Assembly (NCBI GenBank): GCA_016875735.1
Contig: VGOW01000002.1
Location: forward strand, 82,909 to 146,908
DNA: 64,000 nucleotides
Source of the DNA: Chloroflexota bacterium
GTDB taxonomy: Bacteria; Chloroflexota; Anaerolineae; Anaerolineales; VGOW01
Direction of reading: 5' to 3'
Shown here one piece after another: positions 16,076 through 23,923 of this stretch. The notes beneath the pieces were generated by a model. It worked only from the letters and a program-made list of their open reading frames with translations, did no database searches and was not told the DNA's origin. Numbering within the stretch: the first letter of the stretch is position 1; each line of letters starts with the position of its first letter. Both the position numbers and the translations under genes were made by a program.

Positions 16076-16610
16076 ACTATCCTGCCCCAAGTGCGGCGCG
16101 CCGGGCCTCGAAGCCCATCAGCCCAACGGCATTGTGGTGTGCCGACACTGCGGCAACCAATTCGCCGACGACGGCCAGATTGCCTGCCCGCACTGCGAAT
16201 CGATCAACCCGCCCGACGCCGACTTCTGCCACAAGTGCGGCGACAAACTGAAGCGCACCTGCCCGGCCTGCGGCGGCGAAAACTGGATGGGCGCCGATTA
16301 CTGCGCGGCCTGCGGGCACAACCTCGACGCCATCGCCTCGATGGCGAACCGGCACACGCAAGGCTTCAAAGGCACACTGCAACAACAGCGCGAACTGGCC
16401 AACCTGCTCAAGGCCGAAGAGGAATCTTCGAGCCAAAAACGAATGGCTGACCTTTGGGACATTGAAAAGCGGCGGCAGGCCAATTTGGAGCATCAGCGCG
16501 CACGCCTGCGCGCCGAACAAAACGTTCTGCTATTCATCGCTATCGCCATCGGCGCAGTGTTTGTGTTTGCCGTTGCCGGAGCACTGTTTCTATTCGTTCT
16601 TGCGAAGTGA
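16065..16610 (+). CDS. Double zinc-ribbon protein with C-terminal membrane anchor
   Basis: 181 aa. Residues 1-90 hold six CxxC knuckles (CPKC, CRHC, CPHC, CHKC, CPAC, CAAC), enough for about three zinc ribbons. Residues ~105-155 form a charged helical, coiled-coil-like stretch, and ~157-178 is one transmembrane helix close to the C-terminus. Such tail-anchored zinc-ribbon proteins are common and mostly uncharacterised. It overlaps the upstream membrane-protein gene and the downstream scpA gene, so the three are probably cotranscribed. Confidence 0.75.
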   Translation: MLHELSCPKCGAPGLEAHQPNGIVVCRHCGNQFADDGQIACPHCESINPPDADFCHKCGDKLKRTCPACGGENWMGADYCAACGHNLDAIASMANRHTQGFKGTLQQQRELANLLKAEEESSSQKRMADLWDIEKRRQANLEHQRARLRAEQNVLLFIAIAIGAVFVFAVAGALFLFVLAK

Positions 16611-17440
16611 CCGACTCCCTCTCTTTCAAATCGCCGCCGTTCCCCGTCACCCTGCCGGTGTACCAAGGCCCGCTCGATCTGCTGTTGCAGCTCATCGAAC
16701 GCGAGGAACTCGACATCACCAAAATTGCGCTGGCGCAAGTCACCGATCAATACCTCGCTCATGTGCGAGCGATGGAGCGCCAAAACCTGCAAGACATCGC
16801 CGACTTCCTCATCATCGCCGCCAGACTCCTGCTCATCAAATCCGAAGCCCTCCTGCCGCGCCCGCCCGAACGCGCCCCCGGCGAAGAAGACCCCGGCGAC
16901 GAACTCGCCCGCCAACTGATCCTCTACAAGAAATACAAAGAGATCGCCGCCGCACTGCACGAACGCGAAGCCGCCGGACTGCGCACCTTCCTCCGCACCG
17001 CCGCCCCGCCCAAACTGGAAGCCAAACTCGATCTCTCGAATCTCACAACGGCAGATTTATGGGCCGCCGTCACCCGCGCCCTCTCCCTCATGCCCGACGC
17101 GCCGTCGGTATCGTCGGTGGTGGCCCCGCCCAAAATCACCATCCGCGACAAAATCAAACGAATCCAACACGCCCTCCGCGTCGAGGGCCGCGCGCGATTC
17201 TTCGATCTGCTTCACGAAGCCACGACGCGAGTCGAAATCGTGGTCACATTTCTGGCCGTGTTGGAATTGGTGAAACAGCGGCGGGTGGTCGCCGCGCAGG
17301 GAAAAGTCTTCGGCGACATCGTCATCGAGCCGGTGGGCGACTGGATCAACGACGACTCGATTCGGATTTATTCGGAAATGGAATCTAACGGCGAGGAAAC
17401 GGACTCCGCCGCCACACCCGAACCGCCAACCCCAGCATAG
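16607..17440 (+). CDS. scpA: Segregation and condensation protein A
   Basis: 277 aa kleisin subunit of the SMC-ScpAB complex. The N-terminal LPVYQGPLDLLLQLIEREEL segment and the following DITKIALAQVTDQYL are hallmark ScpA sequences, as is DFLIIAARLLLIKSEALLP. A C-terminal winged-helix-like region (VVTFLAVLELVKQRRV) matches the SMC-head-binding domain. The GTG at 16607 overlaps the preceding stop by four bases. No scpB lies in this window. The 3' end overlaps the convergent VanZ-like gene by 56 bp. Confidence 0.93.
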   Translation: MTDSLSFKSPPFPVTLPVYQGPLDLLLQLIEREELDITKIALAQVTDQYLAHVRAMERQNLQDIADFLIIAARLLLIKSEALLPRPPERAPGEEDPGDELARQLILYKKYKEIAAALHEREAAGLRTFLRTAAPPKLEAKLDLSNLTTADLWAAVTRALSLMPDAPSVSSVVAPPKITIRDKIKRIQHALRVEGRARFFDLLHEATTRVEIVVTFLAVLELVKQRRVVAAQGKVFGDIVIEPVGDWINDDSIRIYSEMESNGEETDSAATPEPPTPA

Positions 17441-17762
17441 CCCCCGCCGCATCCACGCCCACATCCCACGCGCTCGCGCCCCGCCCCGCCACAAACGATT
17501 GGTGATGCTCGTCGCTCATCGCGTACAGCACGGTGAGCGCAAATGCCCACGCCACATGCGCGCGCGCCAACGGCGCAGAACCGCGGGCGCCCCTCAACAT
17601 TGCCGCCGCCAACAGCCCGTAGCCGATCATGTGCCCGCCCTTCTTCGCCAGCAAATCCCATAAACCAAAATTGGGAAGATCATCCGATGGCTGAGACGAG
17701 GCAATGAAAATGGCGATCATGATCGCCAACGCCGGCCCCCAACGCCATAACATCGATCGCAT
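17385..17762 (-). CDS. VanZ-like membrane protein
   Basis: 125 aa with four predicted transmembrane helices. The FIASSQPSDDLP segment after the first helix, the KGGHMIGYGLLAAAML helix and the later YAMSDEHHQSFVAGR motif match the VanZ-like/phosphotransbutyrylase family. The ATG at 17762 is preferred; an upstream TTG at 17792 would begin inside a repeat. It overlaps the 3' end of scpA on the opposite strand. Function in this family is largely unknown outside vancomycin-resistance VanZ. Confidence 0.8.
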   Translation of the reverse strand: MRSMLWRWGPALAIMIAIFIASSQPSDDLPNFGLWDLLAKKGGHMIGYGLLAAAMLRGARGSAPLARAHVAWAFALTVLYAMSDEHHQSFVAGRGASAWDVGVDAAGAMLGLAVRVWRRSPFPRR

Positions 17763-17768
17763 CTTGTC

Positions 17769-17844
17769 CACCACAAAGCCCCGAGAGCTCAAAGGCGCAC
17801 GAAGTTTCTTTGGATTCTACTTTGTGACTTTGCGCCTTGGTGAT
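17769..17844. repeat. Fold-back repeat (CACAAAG/GGCGC type)
   Basis: An imperfect hairpin lies between the VanZ-like gene and the next minus-strand gene. CCACAAAG...CTCAAAGGCGCACGAAG on one side is complementary to CTTTGTGACTTTGCGCCTTGG on the other. It belongs to the same architecture as 61737-61811. Confidence 0.55.
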
Positions 17845-17848
17845 GAAT

Positions 17849-20026
17849 TCACCGCTCCACTCGAATCTGCGCCAGCGCAATGTGATCGCCGATCTCGTGC
17901 CCGTCGTCGGCCAGCACAACCAGCCGCGTCTGCCCCGCATCGGAAACGCGAGTGAGGCCGAACTCCAACGTGTATTGCCCCGTTGGCGTGTCGGGCGCGA
18001 GAACGATCCGGCGCGCCTCCGACTGATTCGCATTTACCGGCCATTCGGTGATCGGCGGCGTGATGATCGAATCGGCGATGGCCCAAATTTGCCCATCCGC
18101 GCCGACGACGTGAGCATAGGCCCAATAATCGGAGTCGGCGGCCGCCGCGCGCCAATGGGTCGTGAGCAGCAAAGTGTCCCCCGGCGCGATCACGCGCCGG
18201 TCGAGCGCGTACCCGATCAGCGCCATTCGATTCTCAAAATTGATCGCCATCGGATTCGGCGCGCCGCCGACTCGCGACTGGAGATCGATCCGCCCCAGCG
18301 TGAGCGCGTCGGCATCTCCAACGATCAACGGGCGGGACTCCGACGCATTCCACAACCCAACGCGCACGGCGAGCGTTTCGGGCGCGTAGGCGGTGTCGGG
18401 GATGAAAACGCGATAGGTGTCGGCGAAAGTTTGGTTTGCGATCCACGTCGTCGTCACCGCCGAACCGAGCCCGGGATATGTATCACGCTGCGCGGCGATG
18501 ATCCCCTGCGAGTCCACGAAATGCACGAAGGTTTGCAGGGGCGTCGCCGTCTGCGCCAGCGGCCGCCAGTACACGGTCACATCGACTCGGTCGCCGCTGT
18601 GCGCGGCGCGGGTCGAGAGTCGGTAGCCCACGATCTCCGCCGCGCCTTCGAAGTTTGCCGAGATCGGAGTCGCATCGGCGGGGAGCGCCGCAATGGCGTG
18701 AGGGTAAGCAAAGGCCGAGTCGAGATACGAAAGGGAAAAAAGAGAAAAGAGGAACTCCAAACTACAAACCACAAAAATCAAAGCGGGCAGGCGTTGAGGC
18801 AACAGACTCCGCCATCCGACGACGAGAAAAAGCGCGAGCGCGGGGAAGGCGAAAAGGATGTGCCGCGCGTGCGCGGTGGCCGGGATGGTGATCATGAGCG
18901 CGGCCCAGCCCGCCAGCGAAACGGCAATGGCGAGAAAGGCGATGAGCGCGGCGGGGGATCGCAATCGCGCTCGAGCCAACCCGATGAGAGCGAAGACGCA
19001 CAACACGCCCCATGTTTGATACGCCCCATCGGGCAGAACGATCTGCCCGTAATCGAATCGCGCCCATACGGTTGTCCACGCATAGGGCAAGCCGGAGAGG
19101 GCTTCACGAATGAGTCGCGCGCGGTCGGCTTCGCCCGCCCACGCCGATTGATATTCGCTCAACCCCATCGGGTCGCCGGTCTGCAAATAGTTTCGCGCAA
19201 ACCACCATCCGGCAATGGCAATCGCGATCATCGCGCACAGCGCCCCATGTCCAAACGCCCATCGCCAACGATCTTTTCGTGACGCACCGATCCAAAGGTA
19301 GGCCGCCGCCGCCGCCACTGCCAACACCGCCACCGAAACTTTGGACAGCACACCCAGCCCCAATGCCATGCCCAATCGGATCGCGCGCGCGCGAGTGGAG
19401 CCGCCTTGCGCGATGGCGGCAGACTCAGCCACCGCCCACGAGCCGAAGAAGGTCGCCGCCGCATCATTGTTCAGCGATGAGGCGCTGTGCAGAAGCGTGG
19501 GGTTGAAAGCCACGAAGGCCATCGCGCCGAGAGCGATGCGCGGCTGATCGGGAAACAGAATCCGACCAAGCCGATAGGCCATGAGCACGACCCCGAGTCC
19601 GAACACGGTGGAGAGCCAACGGGCAATGAACACAATGAGCGCCGCGCCGGATGAAAACGGCCAACGACCATCGGGCGCGTGGAGATATTGGTTTTTGTTG
19701 TCGGCGGAAGGCTCGAAATAGCGAAAGCCCCAGAACGGGTTGATGGCTGGCGAGTGGTCGGGGCCGGGGTCGGAGTGGATCGGCGAAGCGAGGAGCGCCG
19801 CGAGCGCGTAATACAGCGGCGGGTGATGCGCCTGCAATTCTTTCGACGTTTCCACCGACACGGGCGGCAGTGCGCGATTGAGGGCGAGGTATCGCGCGTA
19901 TCGAAAGTGTCGAATTTCGTCGGTGGCTTCGAAGGGCGGGTTGGCGAAACCGTAGGCCAATGCGAGGGCGATGAAAGCAACGGCGATGGCGGCGGCCAAG
20001 CGATGAGGCGACAATCGAGTGAGCAT
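17849..20026 (-). CDS. Large GT-C-like membrane protein with C-terminal beta-sandwich domains
   Basis: 725 aa. The first ~430 residues hold ten to eleven hydrophobic segments. A first-loop FEATDEIRHFRYARYLAL motif, with an acidic pair after the first helix, is typical of GT39/DUF2142-like glycosyltransferases, followed by HHPPLYYALAALL. Residues ~450-725 are soluble and look like two repeated beta-rich modules, each with an RVDVTVYWRP/TLLLTTHWRA strand and an ALAVRVGLWN/YTLEFGLTRV strand. The gene is divergent from another GT-C-like gene. A minus-strand TATAAT at 20046-20041 lies 14 bases before the ATG. Substrates cannot be inferred. Confidence 0.65.
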   Translation of the reverse strand: MLTRLSPHRLAAAIAVAFIALALAYGFANPPFEATDEIRHFRYARYLALNRALPPVSVETSKELQAHHPPLYYALAALLASPIHSDPGPDHSPAINPFWGFRYFEPSADNKNQYLHAPDGRWPFSSGAALIVFIARWLSTVFGLGVVLMAYRLGRILFPDQPRIALGAMAFVAFNPTLLHSASSLNNDAAATFFGSWAVAESAAIAQGGSTRARAIRLGMALGLGVLSKVSVAVLAVAAAAAYLWIGASRKDRWRWAFGHGALCAMIAIAIAGWWFARNYLQTGDPMGLSEYQSAWAGEADRARLIREALSGLPYAWTTVWARFDYGQIVLPDGAYQTWGVLCVFALIGLARARLRSPAALIAFLAIAVSLAGWAALMITIPATAHARHILFAFPALALFLVVGWRSLLPQRLPALIFVVCSLEFLFSLFSLSYLDSAFAYPHAIAALPADATPISANFEGAAEIVGYRLSTRAAHSGDRVDVTVYWRPLAQTATPLQTFVHFVDSQGIIAAQRDTYPGLGSAVTTTWIANQTFADTYRVFIPDTAYAPETLAVRVGLWNASESRPLIVGDADALTLGRIDLQSRVGGAPNPMAINFENRMALIGYALDRRVIAPGDTLLLTTHWRAAAADSDYWAYAHVVGADGQIWAIADSIITPPITEWPVNANQSEARRIVLAPDTPTGQYTLEFGLTRVSDAGQTRLVVLADDGHEIGDHIALAQIRVER

Positions 20027-20073
20027 TCGTTTCCGGCGGCATTATATCAAACGCGCTCTGTTATACTTTCGCC

Positions 20074-21924
20074 GTGCGCCGCCTCGCCCCATTGATTTTC
20101 ATCGTCGCCATCGGCTTCGCCCTGCGCGTTCACCTTCTCGGCCATCAAGAATTGCGCGGCGACGAAGGCTTCACCTGGAATTACATTCAGAAGCCGCCGC
20201 TCGAAATCGTCGCCACTATTATTCGCGAGGGCGATCCCCAGCCGCCTCTGCATTACTGGCTGCAGTGGGCGTGGGCGCAGTTCACCGGCGACACCGAATT
20301 TGCCATGCGAGCATGGTCGGCTCTGCTCAGTCTTCTGCTCGCGCCGCTCGTCTATCAAGTGGGACGCAAATTGTGGCGCGACGAAGTTGGAGTGATCGCC
20401 GCAGGCCTCACAGCCATTCACCCACAACAAGTATGGCTGGCGCAGGACGCGCGCAACATGTATCAACTCGCGCTCATCGCCCTGCTCATCGCCGCCTATC
20501 TTTTGCCTGAACTGATTCGCCGCACCTCGCGCGCGCATTGGCTGGGCTACGTTGCCTGCGGCGTCGTCGCCATGTACAGCCACTACTATTCGCTCTTCTT
20601 CCTCCTCGCGCACGGGGCATATGTCTTTACCCTCTCCCCTGTCCCGCGAGTTGTGCGCGGGACGGGGGAGGGTCGGGGAGGGGGTCGGGACTGGCTCGCC
20701 GCCGGACTCGCCATCGCCGCACTCGTCGCGCCGTGGGCCATCGTCATCCTTCCCGTGTACTCTCGCGGCCAACTCGCCGACCCCGGCTCACTCTCCTTCC
20801 TTCGATACACTGCTTCGATGGTTGGCGATCTCACCGCCGGGCCTGCTTTCCCCGAATCGGCGAAACTTATCGTCGCCCTCGCCTTCGCCGCCCTCTGCAC
20901 CCTCGCCATCCTCTTCACCACCCAACCGCCCAACCACCCAACCATCCAACCACCTAACCACCCAACCGCCCAACCACCCACCCTCTACCTCCTCTCCGCC
21001 ATCCTCATCCCCTTCATCGGCATCTATGCCATCGTCGCCGCGCGCGCCACACTCAACACCTTCTATTTTGTCTTCGCCTTCCCCGCCGCCTACCTTCTCG
21101 CCGCAGGCGGCGCGCACACACTGCTCAAACGCAACCGACTCATCGGCGCAGGCATCGCCATCCTCGCCGTGATCACCTTCGGCATCGGTCTCAACAATCA
21201 CTACCGCAATCCGCAATACAGCAAAACGCGCGGCATGAGAGAACTTGCCGCGCGCCTCGCCCAAGCCTCACAGCCCGGCGACATCTATCTCGCCAACACA
21301 CCCGACCCGGCGCAAGTGTATTACCTCCGCCGACTCGGCCTCCCCTTCCACATGCAGCCCGGCTCCCCAAACTTCAACGCCGAGGCCCTCAACGCCGAAA
21401 TCGATTCGCTCCTCGCGCACCGCCTATGGTTCGCGCCCGCACGCACCGCGCAAGACCCAACCGGCTACGTCGAACAACGGCTATTGAATACGGCGATATT
21501 GGCCGAAGATGATCGCTTCGGGAAAATGCGGCTCATGTTGTTCCTGCCGCCGACGGCCTCCATTCCGATCAATGCCCGCTTCGCCGATGGAATCCGACTC
21601 GTTGGCTACTACCTCACAGCGAACCGACTCACCCTCGCGTGGGCCGCCGACTCGACTCCCTCCGCTGATTACACCGTCTTCGTTCACGCCCTCGCCGCCG
21701 ACACGTTCAACCTTTCCGGGCACGACTCGCCGCCGCACATCCCCACCTCGCAATGGCAACCGGGTCAGCTGATCGTGGACACGCACGAATTCGACATCCC
21801 AATCGATCAGCCCGTGACTCTCGTCGCCGGAATGTATTTGCCCGCGACGGGCGACCGCCTCGCGCTGGAAACCGAATCATTCGGGGAGCCCGATGCGGCA
21901 ATGGTGACAACGATCAATCCGTGA
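20074..21924 (+). CDS. GT39/ArnT-like membrane glycosyltransferase with two repeat-derived insertions
   Basis: 616 aa, GTG start, only 6 bases after a TATACT -10 (20062-20067). The first loop has LRGDEGFTWNY, and DPQPPLHYWLQWAWAQFTGD follows; both are classic PMT_2/ArnT features. Nine to ten transmembrane helices fill residues 1-390 and a beta-rich C-terminal domain follows from about 490. Two low-complexity segments are not family-like: a Gly/Arg-rich one (about residues 187-205) encoded by a 59 nt hairpin, and a Pro/His/Gln-rich one (about 283-303) encoded by an octamer tract. The reading frame survives both. Confidence 0.7.
   Translation: MRRLAPLIFIVAIGFALRVHLLGHQELRGDEGFTWNYIQKPPLEIVATIIREGDPQPPLHYWLQWAWAQFTGDTEFAMRAWSALLSLLLAPLVYQVGRKLWRDEVGVIAAGLTAIHPQQVWLAQDARNMYQLALIALLIAAYLLPELIRRTSRAHWLGYVACGVVAMYSHYYSLFFLLAHGAYVFTLSPVPRVVRGTGEGRGGGRDWLAAGLAIAALVAPWAIVILPVYSRGQLADPGSLSFLRYTASMVGDLTAGPAFPESAKLIVALAFAALCTLAILFTTQPPNHPTIQPPNHPTAQPPTLYLLSAILIPFIGIYAIVAARATLNTFYFVFAFPAAYLLAAGGAHTLLKRNRLIGAGIAILAVITFGIGLNNHYRNPQYSKTRGMRELAARLAQASQPGDIYLANTPDPAQVYYLRRLGLPFHMQPGSPNFNAEALNAEIDSLLAHRLWFAPARTAQDPTGYVEQRLLNTAILAEDDRFGKMRLMLFLPPTASIPINARFADGIRLVGYYLTANRLTLAWAADSTPSADYTVFVHALAADTFNLSGHDSPPHIPTSQWQPGQLIVDTHEFDIPIDQPVTLVAGMYLPATGDRLALETESFGEPDAAMVTTINP
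20628..20686. repeat. Hairpin repeat inside the membrane glycosyltransferase gene
   Basis: ACCCTCTCCCCTGTCCCGCG is nearly perfectly complementary to CGCGGGACGGGGGAGGGT after a short AGTTGTG loop. The element lies inside a coding region and encodes a Pro/Arg/Gly-rich loop. Confidence 0.7.
20918..20981 (+). repeat. Octamer tract inside the membrane glycosyltransferase gene
   Basis: Eight or so consecutive 8 nt units (CACCCAAC, CGCCCAAC, CATCCAAC, CACCTAAC variants) sit in the coding region. Because 8 is not a multiple of 3, the encoded protein repeat has a 24 nt period and reads as Gln-Pro-Pro-Asn-His-Pro-Thr. The same unit occupies 2321-2345. Confidence 0.8.
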
Positions 21925-21948
21925 ATGCCGCCTCCTTTCACTGCAAAC

Positions 21949-22161
21949 TCATTCCGGCGGATGCTTGTGGAGCGCGGGGGTGGGATAGGGGTAGGTCTCG
22001 GCGCGGTCGTCGCCCCCGCCGCGAGCGATCCAGCGCAGGGTGAAAAAATAGGTCAGCACCGAGCCGCCGCCCACAATGGCGACGGCGAGGCCGCCCAAGC
22101 CGGCCGTGTTGACCAGCCAATAGAAGAATTGAAAGAGCGGGTACTGCATCGGGAAGTTCAT
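21949..22161 (-). CDS. Small membrane protein ending the respiratory operon
   Basis: 70 aa; ATG at 22161 overlapping the TGA of the TorD-ferredoxin gene (ATGA). Residues ~8-45 form one or two transmembrane helices with a Gly-rich turn (GLGGLAVAIVGGGSV). A short hydrophilic tail (RWIARGGGDDRAET) follows. It is the last gene of the minus-strand molybdopterin/NrfD operon and may be an accessory subunit, but no family was recognised. An in-frame ATG at 22212 would lie inside the upstream gene and was not chosen. Confidence 0.6.
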   Translation of the reverse strand: MNFPMQYPLFQFFYWLVNTAGLGGLAVAIVGGGSVLTYFFTLRWIARGGGDDRAETYPYPTPALHKHPPE

Positions 22162-23129
22162 GATTGCTTCTCCAGAAACGCCGGGCGACATTCCACACAA
22201 TACTCCAACCAAGCGGGATGCCCGATTCGTTCGGCGACGAAATCCAACTCGGCGCGGCTGACCATTGGCTCACCGCAGGCGCGGCACATGGCGCGCGGCG
22301 ACCGGCGCAACACCTCGCGCCGCGATGAAGATGAATCTTGGCCCTCGTCACCAGCGCGATTCATTTTGAGGGCGTGAGTTTCACAGATGCGTTCGCACTG
22401 GCCGCACGCCACGCACCGGGCCGAGTCGAGTATCAACGCGGTTTCGGTCGCCGTTTCGCGCACGGCAAGGGCGCGCGTCGGGCAGACTTGCGCGCAGAAG
22501 CCGCACAGAGTGCAGAGGTCGGCCTGAGAAATGGCGGGCAGGCAAACCTCTCCTCGCTTCATCCGGGGGAGGGCGGGAGCGAGCGACTCTTCCAGCCAAT
22601 CGGCCAGCAGTTGCCCAATGGGCGCATACACTTCATCGCCCGAGCGAGCCAACGTCCGGCCCAATTCGGGCAACCATCGCCCGGCGTGTTTCTTGAGAAA
22701 CTCGGACTCGGTGTCCACGGCCTCCTGCCCGGCCAGCCAACCCAGAAAGGCCAGTTCGAGCGAGGCGTGATCGGGCAATTCGGCGCTGGCCGTTTCCATT
22801 CCGGCGGCGCGATAGAATTTTTCGACGGCGAATGTTTCCGGGCCGAGCAATCGCCCATTCCGAAAAGCAGACTCGTACAGCCACACCGGTGGGCGGCCCG
22901 GCCCGCTGAACAACGCGCGGTATCGCGCTCCGCGCTCGGCGTGTGGCTCGGCGCCGATTTCTGCCATGGCTGTGGCCGCCCTCTGCGCCGCTTCCGACTC
23001 GGGCGCAAGCCGGAGGGCGGCCTCGAACAACGGCCACTCACGCCCGGCTCGCGCCAGCCAAGCGGGCGGCCCTTCAGGGGCCAGCGACTCGGACAGGGCG
23101 CGATAAAGACCGGCGGCTGAAGTTGTCAT
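22158..23129 (-). CDS. TorD-like chaperone fused to a 2[4Fe-4S] ferredoxin and Cys knuckle
   Basis: 323 aa from the ATG at 23129; a GTG at 23156 is an alternative start. Residues ~1-200 are all-helical and resemble TorD/DmsD chaperones (LYRALSESLAPEGPPAWL; LPDHASLELAFLGWLAGQE), which insert molybdenum cofactor and proofread Tat substrates. Residues ~205-275 carry two ferredoxin clusters (CTLCGFCAQVCPTRA and CVACGQCERICE). The C-terminus has a CRAC...CVEC knuckle. The gene lies in the operon of a Tat-exported molybdopterin enzyme, its likely client. The ferredoxin part could serve client FeS assembly or electron transfer; which is not shown. Confidence 0.82.
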   Translation of the reverse strand: MTTSAAGLYRALSESLAPEGPPAWLARAGREWPLFEAALRLAPESEAAQRAATAMAEIGAEPHAERGARYRALFSGPGRPPVWLYESAFRNGRLLGPETFAVEKFYRAAGMETASAELPDHASLELAFLGWLAGQEAVDTESEFLKKHAGRWLPELGRTLARSGDEVYAPIGQLLADWLEESLAPALPRMKRGEVCLPAISQADLCTLCGFCAQVCPTRALAVRETATETALILDSARCVACGQCERICETHALKMNRAGDEGQDSSSSRREVLRRSPRAMCRACGEPMVSRAELDFVAERIGHPAWLEYCVECRPAFLEKQS

Positions 23130-23159
23130 CACGTTGATAGCGCCAGCCTGTGCCACGCG

Positions 23160-23912
23160 CTACTTCATCGCTCCGGCAAACTGGCGAATGATGTCCAGCG
23201 GGATGGGCAGGACGGTGGCGTTCTTCTCGCCGGCCATCTCCACCAGCGTTTGCAAGTAGCGGAGTTGCAGACTGGCGGGCGCGGTCGCCAGACGAGCGCC
23301 CGCCTCAGCCAGAGCCTCGGAGGCGATGCGTTCGCCCTCGGCGTGGATAATCTTGGCGCGCTTCTCGCGTTCGGCCTCGGCCTGCCGCGACATCACACGC
23401 TGAAGCGCCTCGGGCAGGAGCACGTCTTTGATTTCGACGATGCTGGCCTTCACGCCCCATGGTTCGGTCTGCGCGTCAATAATCTCGCGCAGGCGCTCGT
23501 TGATTTTGTCGCGGTGCGCCAACAATTCGTCCAGGTCCGATTGGCCCAGCACGCTCCGCAGAGTCGTTTGCGCGATCTGGCTGGTGGCGTTGGCGTAGTT
23601 CTGCACTTTGATAATCGTGTCGGCGGCATTGACGGGCTGGAAGTAAACGACGGCATCCACTTGCACCGTCACGTTGTCGCGGGTAATCACTTCCTGCGGC
23701 TCGACCACGAGCGTCTCCACGCGCATATCCACTTTGAGCATCCGGTCAATGTAGGGGAGGATGAAGTTCAGGCCCGGCCCGCGCTCGCCGACTAACTTAC
23801 CAAAGCGAAACACTACGCCGCGCTGATACTGCCAGACGATTTTGACCGCCGGGATGAGCGCCAGCAGAACTGCAATGGCCGCGAGGCCGATGAGATAGTA
23901 TTGAGTAGACAT
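23160..23912 (-). CDS. Slipin (SPFH/band 7 membrane scaffold protein)
   Basis: 250 aa. An N-terminal transmembrane helix (residues ~5-27) is followed by the SPFH core: QRGVVFRFGKLVGERGPGLNF, then DNVTVQVDAVVYFQ, then EPWGVKASIVEIKDVLLPE. A coiled-coil AEAEREKRAKIIHAEGERIAS segment completes the stomatin/slipin pattern. The ATG at 23912 was chosen because it has a GGAG eight bases upstream. SPFH proteins organise membrane microdomains and membrane-protein turnover. Being within the operon, between the NrfD subunit and the chaperone genes, suggests a role in assembly or stability of this complex; that is inference. Confidence 0.92.
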   Translation of the reverse strand: MSTQYYLIGLAAIAVLLALIPAVKIVWQYQRGVVFRFGKLVGERGPGLNFILPYIDRMLKVDMRVETLVVEPQEVITRDNVTVQVDAVVYFQPVNAADTIIKVQNYANATSQIAQTTLRSVLGQSDLDELLAHRDKINERLREIIDAQTEPWGVKASIVEIKDVLLPEALQRVMSRQAEAEREKRAKIIHAEGERIASEALAEAGARLATAPASLQLRYLQTLVEMAGEKNATVLPIPLDIIRQFAGAMK

Positions 23913-23923
23913 AGAAGGCTCCT

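Noticed and set aside
17837..19282. Long open frame (481 codons) on the plus strand opposite the large membrane protein gene
   Set aside because: Arg/Pro/Gly-rich translation with no recognisable motif; the minus strand encodes a coherent membrane protein. This is a GC-rich shadow frame.
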